From an uncultured Gammaproteobacteria bacterium (lineage in GTDB: Bacteria; Pseudomonadota; Gammaproteobacteria; Chromatiales; Chromatiaceae), in the NCBI GenBank assembly GCA_937926265.1, contig CALAZS010000143.1, positions 1-19,124 of the forward strand: a stretch of DNA of 19,124 bases, in the 5' to 3' direction. Positions 1 to 6,203 of the stretch are shown piece after piece. The notes beneath the pieces were generated by a model that was not told the origin of the DNA, did no database searches, and saw nothing but the letters and a program-made list of their open reading frames with translations. The stretch's first letter is position 1. Each line of letters begins with the position of its first letter. Made by a program: the position numbers and the translations under genes.

Positions 1-452
1 GCTTTAACAAGTTCCTCTGGAATAGCGGGAAATTCAGCCCTGCCCTCTGACTCAGCTTTTAAGCGCAGACCTTTTAATTGCAGAGAATAACGTTTGACCG
101 TGTCTTCACGCAGTGATGAGTTAAAGCGGGTGTCATCAATCTGTAGCAGGATTTGGCCGGCATTAACAATATCACCTTCCTTGACATGAATCTGCTGGAC
201 AATACCGCCTTCAAGATTTTGAATAACCTGAATCTGGCTAACCGGGATCACCTTGCCCTGACCACGTACCACGACGTCGAGCTCTGCAAAATAAGACCAG
301 GTTACAGCAATGGCTATGAAAGCAACCAACCCCCAGATCAGCAATTTGCCACCCTGAGGTACCTGCTCAAGCACAGCTGCATTGGCATTGGCAATGTAGT
401 TGATTTCTTCTTTTTCGATTTTGGCTTCATTTTTCTGGAGAGGCTGATTCAT
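1..452 (-). CDS. Type I secretion membrane fusion protein, HlyD/LapC family (5' part only)
   Basis: This is the N-terminal ~150 residues of a periplasmic adaptor that links an inner-membrane ABC exporter to a TolC-type outer-membrane channel. The frame is open to the left window edge, so the coiled coil and C-terminal barrel lie outside. From the ATG at 452-450 I read a cytosolic tail (1-35), one membrane anchor (about 37-56, LLIWGLVAFIAIAVTWSYF) and a biotinyl-lipoyl-like segment (about 64-108) containing the HlyD-type stretch VIQNLEGGIVQQIHVKEGD. A strong Shine-Dalgarno sequence (GGGAGG) lies inside the end of the upstream exporter gene, whose stop is 3 bases before this start, so the two are co-transcribed and probably translationally coupled. 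By family knowledge this is LapC/HlyD-like. The cargo (RTX protein or large adhesin) is not in the window. Confidence 0.93.
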   Translation of the reverse strand, partial: MNQPLQKNEAKIEKEEINYIANANAAVLEQVPQGGKLLIWGLVAFIAIAVTWSYFAELDVVVRGQGKVIPVSQIQVIQNLEGGIVQQIHVKEGDIVNAGQILLQIDDTRFNSSLREDTVKRYSLQLKGLRLKAESEGRAEFPAIPEELVK

Positions 453-455
453 TGC

Positions 456-2612
456 TTACTGCCCTCCCGTTTTAATTCTGCCCTGACGCAGTGCTTCGAT
501 AACCTGGGCTTTAGGACCATCTGCTACCACTCTACCGGCATCCATCACGATCACCCGGTCAACCAGGTCAAGTAACGAGGCACGGTGCGTCACCAGCACA
601 ACGGTTTTATCTGTAACAAAATCAACCAGGTTCTTTTTCACCGCTTCTTCAGAGGAGTTATCCATGGAACTGGTTGGTTCGTCTAACACCAGCACAGGTG
701 GCTTTTGAACAACTGCACGCGCCAGTGCAACTGCCTGGCGTTGACCGCCTGAAAGACTGGCACCGCGTTCACCCACAGACATATCAAAGCCCATCGGGTG
801 CTGGTTGACAAAATCAACCGCGCGAGTGAGTACTGCAGCATCAAGCACCTCCTGATCAGAGACGGTTGAGCCAATCGTGATGTTATCCCTGACGGTACCG
901 TAGAACAGATCAATATCCTGTGGCACATAACCGATATTGCGACGCAAATCAGCCGGGTCGAGTTGGCGAATATCAACACCATCTACCCTCACAGCACCTT
1001 CTTCAACTTCATAAAGGTTAAGAATAATCTTTTCGATGGTACTTTTACCCGAACCAATACGACCGATTATCGCAACTTTTTCTCCTGACTTGATCTTGAA
1101 AGATACATTCTTGAGTACCGCGACCTCTTCATCCGGGTACTTGAAAGTCACATCATCAAACTGGATATCACCCTGCAAGACCGGACGGGTTAAAAAGTGC
1201 TTGCCATCAGGACGCTCTACCGGAAGCTCCATCATGGCATTGAGGTGATCAAGTGCCGCCTTGGACTGATGAAAACGTGTAGTAAGCTGCGCGACCTGCG
1301 CCATTGGCGCAACTGCACGACCTGAAAGAATCACCGAGGCAATCAAGGCACCGAGTGTTAGCTCGACTGATTCAACCAGGTAAACACCGTAAACAACCAC
1401 ACCGACTGAAACCGCCTGCTGGGTAAACATTGCCAGCGTGGCAGCCGAAGTAGCCATGAAACGTGAAGATGCATCCCACTTGGCCAACTGGCCAACAGCA
1501 TGCTCCCAGCCGGTTTGTAAGCGCGATTCAGCTGCGGTGAACTTAACCGCTTCGGCTGCAGTAAGACTCTCTACTAACAGCGCGCTTTTCTGGGAAGAGG
1601 CTTTTGAGGCATTTTCAGCGGCTTCCTGCAAAGGTCGCTGGATAAGCAGTCCGTAAATAATAAGTACAGGAATGGCTAACAAAGGTACCAGTACCAGGCT
1701 GCCTGCAACAAAGTAGATAACCAGCAGGAAAATAATAGCGAAAGGCAAGTCGATCAGCGTGGTTATGGTTGCCGAGGTAATGAAGTCCCGAACGCCATCA
1801 AATTCACGGAAATTATGCGCAAACACGCCAACTGATTTGGGGCGGGCAGACAGTTTCATTCCCATGATTCGCTGAAACAGCATCGATGAAAGAATGACAT
1901 CAGCCTTTTTACCGGCAATATCAATAAATCGCGCCCGCAATAATCGCAATACGAAATCAAACACCAGTACGATACAGACACCTATGGCCAACACCCACAG
2001 GGTTTCCTTGGCCTGGTTGGGCACCACCCGGTCGTAGACGTTCATTACAAATAACGGGTTTGCTATGACGAACAGGTTCACAATAAAGGAAGCCAATAAA
2101 ACATCACGGTAAATACGCCATGACATTTTCAGCGTTCCCCAGAACCAGTGGTCTTTTTGTGCCAGGGTTTCTTCCGTTACCCGACGGTCAAACACATGCG
2201 CAGGGCTTACCAGGATGGCAATGCCACCGTAGACTTCCTCAAGCGCAGTGGCGGCAATTTCCTTCACCCCTTCATTCAGTTCCGGAAATATAACCTTGTA
2301 TTTGTCATTTTGTGTTTTTTCAGTAAGCACGCAAACCCGGTTACCTTCAAGCAACAGCACAACCGGCAGAAACAGGTTACTGATTTTATTTAGTGGTTTT
2401 TTTACCAGCCTGGCAGCAAGGCCAAGTCGTTTGGCAGCTCGTGGATACAGGTCAGGGGTTAACTTGCCGTCAACAAGTGGAAGTCCCGCTACAGGAGAGT
2501 TTTCAGATGCAGGCAGGCCATGCAGCCTGGCCACAGCCAGAAGGCTGAGCAGCAACGGATCATCCATATCAGAATCGCTAGGACGCTGAACGTCCTGACT
2601 TGCATTCGTCAT
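456..2612 (-). CDS. Type I secretion ABC exporter, LapB/HlyB family with degenerate C39-like domain
   Basis: This 718-residue fused permease-ATPase would drive ATP-dependent export of an unprocessed protein straight out of the cell with the HlyD-like adaptor downstream. Domains in order are an N-terminal C39-like domain (about 15-140), a six-helix ABC transmembrane domain (about 165-440) and a nucleotide-binding domain (about 480-715). The ATPase motifs are complete: Walker A GRIGSGKST (517-525), Q-loop Q565, signature LSGGQ (620-624), Walker B LVLDEP (641-646) and H-loop H676. The peptidase-like domain has no cysteine where C39 peptidases carry the catalytic one (DPLLLSLLAVARLHGLP, 18-34). 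It is therefore a non-cleaving C39-like domain, as in HlyB and LapB, used for substrate binding. The ATG at 2612 gives the normal family N-terminus, but I see no clear Shine-Dalgarno sequence before it. A LapB-type role in export of a giant adhesin is inferred. Confidence 0.93.
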   Translation of the reverse strand: MTNASQDVQRPSDSDMDDPLLLSLLAVARLHGLPASENSPVAGLPLVDGKLTPDLYPRAAKRLGLAARLVKKPLNKISNLFLPVVLLLEGNRVCVLTEKTQNDKYKVIFPELNEGVKEIAATALEEVYGGIAILVSPAHVFDRRVTEETLAQKDHWFWGTLKMSWRIYRDVLLASFIVNLFVIANPLFVMNVYDRVVPNQAKETLWVLAIGVCIVLVFDFVLRLLRARFIDIAGKKADVILSSMLFQRIMGMKLSARPKSVGVFAHNFREFDGVRDFITSATITTLIDLPFAIIFLLVIYFVAGSLVLVPLLAIPVLIIYGLLIQRPLQEAAENASKASSQKSALLVESLTAAEAVKFTAAESRLQTGWEHAVGQLAKWDASSRFMATSAATLAMFTQQAVSVGVVVYGVYLVESVELTLGALIASVILSGRAVAPMAQVAQLTTRFHQSKAALDHLNAMMELPVERPDGKHFLTRPVLQGDIQFDDVTFKYPDEEVAVLKNVSFKIKSGEKVAIIGRIGSGKSTIEKIILNLYEVEEGAVRVDGVDIRQLDPADLRRNIGYVPQDIDLFYGTVRDNITIGSTVSDQEVLDAAVLTRAVDFVNQHPMGFDMSVGERGASLSGGQRQAVALARAVVQKPPVLVLDEPTSSMDNSSEEAVKKNLVDFVTDKTVVLVTHRASLLDLVDRVIVMDAGRVVADGPKAQVIEALRQGRIKTGGQ

Positions 2613-2700
2613 AAAGTTGTTGTCTAGTTCACGGAATAATTATTATATCGGCAACTATACTACACTCTTTAGAGTTATCTAGTTCAAATGGAAATACAGC
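2613..2700. promoter_or_regulatory. Divergent intergenic region between the exporter operon and the small acidic protein gene
   Basis: These 88 AT-rich bases must hold the start signals for two divergent genes. Visible elements are TATAAT-like hexamers on the minus strand (within about 2642-2649) and TATACT on the plus strand (2655-2660), but neither has a convincing -35. There is a 12-bp palindrome ACTCT-TT-AGAGT (2664-2675). The 9-base direct repeat TCTAGTTCA occurs at 2623-2631 and 2678-2686, bracketing the AT-rich core. The repeats could be operator half sites, but this is inference. Confidence 0.4.
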
Positions 2701-3000
2701 ATGCTATACGTTGAAAGAGACGAAGACGGCAAAGTTATCGGTGTGTCTATGACAAAAGGCGATAACCATGAGGAAGCCAATCTTTCCGACCCGGATGTGA
2801 AAGCCTATCTTTCAGAAACGGATAGTGACATGGTCAGGGTACTTGAAGATCTTATCGACGTCCTGGTTCAGAAAAACGTATTCAGTATTACTGACCTGCC
2901 GGAATCAGCCCAGTTGAAACTGCTCTATCGTAAAAACACCCGTTCAATGCTTGATGACAATGAGCACTGTACCTTGATTGATTCAGACAAGATTCTTTAA
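2701..3000 (+). CDS. Conserved small acidic protein of unknown function
   Basis: This 99-residue soluble, acidic protein has no signal peptide or membrane segment. The core (about 41-78) reads SDMVRVLEDLIDVLVQKNVF then SITDLPESAQLKLLYRKNTR. I recall this pattern from a small gammaproteobacterial family of unknown function that is sometimes mislabelled 'tryptophan synthase subunit beta-like' in Pseudomonas genomes; it shows no tryptophan synthase motif. The start MLYVERDEDGKVIGVS also fits that family. The gene diverges from the type I exporter and ends at the bidirectional terminator shared with groEL. The Shine-Dalgarno sequence is weak (GGAAAT). I assign no function. Confidence is for its being a real gene. 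Confidence 0.8.
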   Translation: MLYVERDEDGKVIGVSMTKGDNHEEANLSDPDVKAYLSETDSDMVRVLEDLIDVLVQKNVFSITDLPESAQLKLLYRKNTRSMLDDNEHCTLIDSDKIL

Positions 3001-3035
3001 GAGCCAAGATCCCTCGGCAAGGCTCGGGATGACAA
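3001..3035. repeat. Intergenic palindromic repeat (ATCCC...GGGATGACA type)
   Basis: Immediately after the stop at 3000, an imperfect palindrome (ATCCC at 3009-3013 pairing with GGGAT at 3026-3030) is followed by GACA. Read on the minus strand it starts TGTCATCCCGAG, a widespread form of intergenic repeat. Two relatives with the same ATGACA end lie at 3107-3136 and 5713-5790. Confidence 0.5.
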
Positions 3036-3071
3036 CATTCATTTCGATCATAAGCAGTAATCTTCAGAAAC

Positions 3072-3106
3072 AAAAAACCGGAACCATTTCTGATTCCGGT
3101 TTTTTT
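3072..3106. terminator. Bidirectional rho-independent terminator between the small acidic gene and groEL
   Basis: A perfect 12-bp stem (AAAAAACCGGAA at 3072-3083, TTCCGGTTTTTT at 3094-3105) closes a 10-base loop. The A-tract on one side and T-tract on the other let it work in both directions: it ends the plus-strand gene at 3000 and the minus-strand groES-groEL transcript, whose stop codon is at 3139. Confidence 0.9.
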
Positions 3107-3136
3107 ATGGGTTCCTGCTTTTGCAGGAATGACAGC
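3107..3136. repeat. Intergenic palindromic repeat abutting the groEL stop codon
   Basis: TTCCTGC (3112-3118) and GCAGGAA (3123-3129) form a 7-bp stem with a TTTT loop, followed by TGACA. It is the same kind of element as at 3001-3035 and 5713-5790 and lies between the groEL stop and its terminator, so it is transcribed in the groEL 3' UTR. Confidence 0.5.
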
Positions 3137-3138
3137 AT

Positions 3139-4785
3139 TTACATCATGCCGCCCATACCGCCCATGCCGCCCATGTCACCACCCATTGGAGGTGCAGCTG
3201 ACTCATCAGCTGGCTCATCAGCAACCATGCACTCGGTAGTGATCATCAGACCAGCAACAGAAGCAGCATTCTGCAGTGCTGAACGGGTCACTTTGGTTGG
3301 ATCAAGAATACCCATTTCAACCATGTCACCGTATTCACCGTTGGCGGCGTTGTAACCGAAGTTACCTTCACCATCGGAAACTTTGTTCAATACAACAGAA
3401 GCTTCATCACCAGCGTTGGTTACGATCTGACGCATTGGCTCTTCCATGGAACGGAAAGCAATGGAAATACCGATATCCTGATCGTGGTTGTCACCTTTGA
3501 TGTCTTTAACAGACTGCAGTGCACGAACCAGCGCAACACCACCGCCAGGTACGATACCTTCTTCAACCGCAGCACGGGTTGCATGCAGGGCATCTTCAAC
3601 ACGGGCTTTCTTTTCTTTCATTTCAACTTCAGTGGCAGCACCAACTTTGATAACACCAACACCGCCAGCCAGTTTGGCCAGACGCTCCTGAAGTTTTTCA
3701 CGATCGTAGTCAGAAGTTGCATCTTCAACCTGGGTACGAATCTGGGTGATACGACCCTTGATGTCATCTTCAGTACCTGCACCATCAACGACTGTGGTTT
3801 CTTCTTTAGTGATCTGAACTTTCTTGGCAGTACCCAGTTCGTTCAGGCCAGCTTTATCCAGGCTTAAACCTACTTCTTCAGAAACAACCGTAGCGCCGGT
3901 CAGAATAGCCAGATCCTGCAGCATGGCTTTACGACGGTCACCGAAACCAGGTGCTTTAACAGCGGCAACTTTGACGATACCGCGCATGTTGTTAACAACC
4001 AGGGTTGCCAGCGCTTCACCTTCAACATCTTCAGCGATGATCAGCAAAGGACGGCCTGCTTTCGCAACGGCTTCCAGTACTGGTAGCAGGTCACGGATGT
4101 TGGCGATTTTCTTGTCGTGCAGCAGAATGAATGGATCTTCCAGGTCAACAGTCTGAGACTGCTGGTTATTAATGAAGTATGGAGACAGGTAACCGCGGTC
4201 AAACTGCATACCTTCAACAACATCCAGTTCATTATCCAGTGCAGAACCTTCTTCAACAGTGATAACACCTTCTTTGCCAACTTTTTCCATGGCAGCAGCG
4301 ATGATGTCACCGATGTTGCTGTCAGAGTTAGCTGATATGGAACCAACCTGGGCAATTTCTTTGTCGCTTTCGCAAGGTCTGGACAAGCCTTTGAGGTTTT
4401 CAACAACAGCAATAACGGCTTTGTCTATACCACGCTTCAGGTCCATTGGGTTCATGCCTGCAGCTACCGCTTTCAAACCTTCGCGAACCATGGCCTGTGC
4501 CAGTACTGTCGCCGTAGTGGTGCCGTCACCGGCGATATCAGAAGTCTGTGAAGAAACTTCTTTGACCATCTGCGCGCCCATGTTTTCGAACTTGTCCTTC
4601 AGTTCAATTTCTTTGGCAACTGATACACCATCTTTTGTTATGGTCGGCGCACCAAAGCTCTTTTCCAGAACCACGTTACGGCCTTTAGGACCCAGTGTAA
4701 CTTTTACTGCATTAGCAAGGATGTTAACGCCATGCAGCATTTTGCTTCTAGCGTCATCTCCAAAAAATACTTCTTTTGCACTCAT
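3139..4785 (-). CDS. groEL: Chaperonin GroEL (Hsp60)
   Basis: GroEL forms the double heptameric ring that encloses unfolded proteins and, with the GroES lid, folds them using ATP in the cytoplasm. The 548-residue length is typical. Visible signatures are LGPKGRNVVL (31-40), the ATP site AGDGTTTATVL (85-95) with the hydrolytic aspartate at 87 as in E. coli, and EEGIVPGGGVAL in the intermediate/equatorial return. The C-terminal Gly-Met tail (GGDMGGMGGMGGMM) is classical. The start codon overlaps the groES stop by one base (TAATG), with GGGAGT just upstream as Shine-Dalgarno, so the two are translationally coupled. Expression is presumably heat-inducible and under HrcA through the CIRCE site upstream of groES. 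Confidence 0.99.
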   Translation of the reverse strand: MSAKEVFFGDDARSKMLHGVNILANAVKVTLGPKGRNVVLEKSFGAPTITKDGVSVAKEIELKDKFENMGAQMVKEVSSQTSDIAGDGTTTATVLAQAMVREGLKAVAAGMNPMDLKRGIDKAVIAVVENLKGLSRPCESDKEIAQVGSISANSDSNIGDIIAAAMEKVGKEGVITVEEGSALDNELDVVEGMQFDRGYLSPYFINNQQSQTVDLEDPFILLHDKKIANIRDLLPVLEAVAKAGRPLLIIAEDVEGEALATLVVNNMRGIVKVAAVKAPGFGDRRKAMLQDLAILTGATVVSEEVGLSLDKAGLNELGTAKKVQITKEETTVVDGAGTEDDIKGRITQIRTQVEDATSDYDREKLQERLAKLAGGVGVIKVGAATEVEMKEKKARVEDALHATRAAVEEGIVPGGGVALVRALQSVKDIKGDNHDQDIGISIAFRSMEEPMRQIVTNAGDEASVVLNKVSDGEGNFGYNAANGEYGDMVEMGILDPTKVTRSALQNAASVAGLMITTECMVADEPADESAAPPMGGDMGGMGGMGGMM

Positions 4786-5072
4786 TATTCGATTACTCCC
4801 ATGATGTCTTCTTCACGCATTACCAGTACATCTTCGCCATTCATTTTGACTTCGGTACCGGAATATTTACCAAATAGCACTTTGTCGCCAACTTTTACAT
4901 CCAGGGCAACAACGTCACCGTTATCCATTTTTTTACCATTACCAACGGCGATAATTTCACCCTGTGATGGTTTTTCAGTAGCCGCATCTGGAAGAACGAT
5001 GCCACCTGGACTGGTGCGCTCTTCTTCCATACGACGAACGACAACACGATCGTGCAAAGGACGAATATTCAT
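4785..5072 (-). CDS. groES: Co-chaperonin GroES (Hsp10)
   Basis: The 95-residue co-chaperonin is the heptameric lid of GroEL. The N-terminus MNIRPLHDRVVVRR, the mobile loop region (about 17-34, EEERTSPGGIVLPDAATEKP) and GEIIAVGNGK are standard. AGGAGA at 5083-5088, 10 bases before the ATG, is a good ribosome binding site. It is the first gene of the groES-groEL operon and shares one base with groEL. Confidence 0.99.
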   Translation of the reverse strand: MNIRPLHDRVVVRRMEEERTSPGGIVLPDAATEKPSQGEIIAVGNGKKMDNGDVVALDVKVGDKVLFGKYSGTEVKMNGEDVLVMREEDIMGVIE

Positions 5073-5134
5073 TTTTTACAAATCTCCTGATTCGTTTAAT
5101 GTGGATTAAGAAATTTATGTGAGTTGTTAAATTA

Positions 5135-5161
5135 TTAGCACTCAACTCAAGTGAGTGCTAA
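5135..5161. promoter_or_regulatory. CIRCE operator (HrcA binding site) of groES-groEL
   Basis: TTAGCACTC (5135-5143), a 9-base spacer, then GAGTGCTAA (5153-5161) is an exact match to the CIRCE consensus, the operator of the heat-shock repressor HrcA. It lies 62 bases upstream of the groES start, immediately downstream of the predicted -10 element, where a bound repressor would block initiation. hrcA itself is not in the window. Confidence 0.95.
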
Positions 5162-5189
5162 TAGTAGGGGCGACCAATGGTAATTCAAT
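5161..5189 (-). promoter_or_regulatory. groES-groEL promoter, overlapping sigma-32-like and sigma-70-like elements
   Basis: On the minus strand, TTGAAT (5188-5183), 16 bases and TACTAT (5166-5161) fit a housekeeping promoter. The same stretch reads aTTGAAt, 12 bases, CCCCTACT (5170-5163), close to the heat-shock consensus CTTGAAA...CCCCATNT. The -10 region abuts the CIRCE operator. Dual sigma-32/HrcA control is inferred from these elements. Confidence 0.6.
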
Positions 5190-5211
5190 AAAAAAATTAT
5201 TTATATGCCCA

Positions 5212-5709
5212 TTAGTCTTCTTTTTTCCATTCATCTGCTTCAATAACGCGATGCCCGGAACGGTGGGTGATGTGAACCTGATTGCCAGAATTTGGAGAGT
5301 TCGGAGAGTTTGGAGAACCTGGCGATTCTGCTGAAGAAGCCGTTGAATGATAAGTTGCCTGGACACGGCTGTTTTGCATTACCTTTAGAATCAGCGCCTG
5401 GCGCACCGGCCTGATTAACATTAAAAAGCCAAGCGCATCAGTGATAAAGCCCGGCAGCAGCAGCATTACACCACACAGGAATAAGATGCCGCTTTCAAAG
5501 ATCTCGATTGCCGGCATTTCACCCCGGGCAGCTGTTTCGCGCATTCTCATCAGCGTCGAAAACCCCTGTTGCCTGACCATGAAACCACCGATGACAGCCG
5601 TCAGGATGACCAGGAATACCGTGTTAAAAGCACCTACAGCATCGCCAACTTCCAGCATGAAATAAAGTTCCACTACCGGAACAAGTACGAAAATTATCAG
5701 AAATATCAT
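5212..5709 (-). CDS. fxsA: FxsA family inner-membrane protein
   Basis: This 165-residue membrane protein is homologous to E. coli FxsA, whose overproduction relieves F-plasmid-mediated exclusion of phage T7; its normal role is unknown. I see hydrophobic segments at about 1-18, 25-45 and 72-100, the family pattern EVGDAVGAFNTVFLVILTAVIG and LLLPGFITDALGFLMLIRPVR, and a hydrophilic cytosolic tail. The ATG at 5709 gives the family N-terminus MIFLIIFVLVPVVELYF. The frame stays open to an ATG at 5769, but those 20 codons come from an intergenic repeat and are unlike the family. The tail carries a short SPN repeat (9-bp units at 5291-5317). The gene lies just upstream of groES on the same strand, as the two are loosely linked in enterics. 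Confidence 0.9.
   Translation of the reverse strand: MIFLIIFVLVPVVELYFMLEVGDAVGAFNTVFLVILTAVIGGFMVRQQGFSTLMRMRETAARGEMPAIEIFESGILFLCGVMLLLPGFITDALGFLMLIRPVRQALILKVMQNSRVQATYHSTASSAESPGSPNSPNSPNSGNQVHITHRSGHRVIEADEWKKED
5291..5317. repeat. Three 9-bp tandem units inside fxsA
   Basis: TTTGGAGAG, TTCGGAGAG and TTTGGAGAA occur in tandem and encode SPN-SPN-SPN on the minus strand in the hydrophilic tail of FxsA. The unit is in frame, so copy-number change would alter only tail length. Confidence 0.75.
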
Positions 5710-5712
5710 TAA

Positions 5713-5790
5713 AAACCCGTCAATCCCGCCAGCGCGGGAGTCTTTGAAAAAATGGATTCCCGCCTGCACGGGCCTGAACGGAGATGACAG
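5713..5790. repeat. Intergenic palindromic repeat upstream of fxsA
   Basis: It contains the stem TCCCGC (5724-5729) / GCGGGA (5734-5739) with loop CAGC. A second, weaker hairpin is CCCG (5759-5762) / CGGG (5769-5772). The unit ends GATGACA (5783-5789). On the minus strand it reads TGTCAT...GCGGGAATCCA, the common form of bacterial intergenic repeats of this class. It extends the fxsA frame artificially and would be part of its 5' UTR. Confidence 0.55.
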
Positions 5791-5796
5791 TGCTAA

Positions 5797-5827
5797 TTAC
5801 AACCTGCATCGCGTAAATGTATACAAT
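5797..5827 (+). promoter_or_regulatory. Candidate sigma-70 promoter for cutA-dsbD
   Basis: TTACAA (5797-5802) is followed after 17 bases by TATACA (5820-5825) or after 19 by TACAAT (5822-5827). It is the best plus-strand promoter-like pair in the gap before cutA and would give a leader of about 55 bases. Assigned by inspection only. Confidence 0.4.
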
Positions 5828-5888
5828 ACAGAAATTAGTCACTTTCATGAATAGACAGATGAGGTTTATCCGCTAAACTTCGTCGATC

Positions 5889-6203
5889 ATGTCTGCCATT
5901 GTCATTTACTGTACTTGTCCTGATATTGAGACGGCTCAACGAATTTCAAGGCTTGCTGTAGGTCAGCATATGGCGGCATGCATTAACCAGATTCCCGGAA
6001 TAACCTCAGTTTATACATGGGATGGAAACATTCAGCAGGATCAGGAGGTCCTGTTAATTATAAAATCTACTGAAGCGCGCTTTGATGACATCAAAAAGCT
6101 TATCAGTGATGAACATCCTTACGACCTGCCCGAACTGATCGCTGTGCCGGTTACAAAAGGGTTGCCGGACTACCTTGATTGGATAAAACAATGCACAAAA
6201 TAA
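5889..6203 (+). CDS. cutA: Divalent-cation tolerance protein CutA (CutA1 family)
   Basis: This small cytoplasmic protein of 104 residues belongs to the ferredoxin-like-fold CutA1 trimer family. It is linked genetically to copper/divalent metal tolerance in E. coli, but its biochemical role is unresolved. Family hallmarks are CTCPDIETAQRIS near the start, AACINQIPGITSVYTWDGNI (30-48), EVLLIIKS (53-60) and HPYDLPELIAVPV (76-88). The ATG at 5889 gives the usual length; no good Shine-Dalgarno sequence precedes it. Its 3' end overlaps dsbD by 13 bases, the same cutA-dsbD pairing as in E. coli. Confidence 0.95.
   Translation: MSAIVIYCTCPDIETAQRISRLAVGQHMAACINQIPGITSVYTWDGNIQQDQEVLLIIKSTEARFDDIKKLISDEHPYDLPELIAVPVTKGLPDYLDWIKQCTK

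Noticed and set aside
153..575. Plus-strand open frame of 140 codons opposite the exporter/adaptor junction
   Set aside because: It lies antisense to two well-supported overlapping-frame genes, has low-complexity phenylalanine runs and no recognisable family.
3276..4804. Several open frames antisense to or out of frame with groEL
   Set aside because: groEL accounts for the whole stretch with full family match; the others are by-products of its codon bias.
5710..5769. Twenty extra N-terminal codons for fxsA
   Set aside because: They are encoded by an intergenic repeat, and the family N-terminus begins at 5709.
6179..6190. TTG start for dsbD
   Set aside because: The ATG at 6191 gives the cleaner signal peptide start; the TTG would only add four residues.
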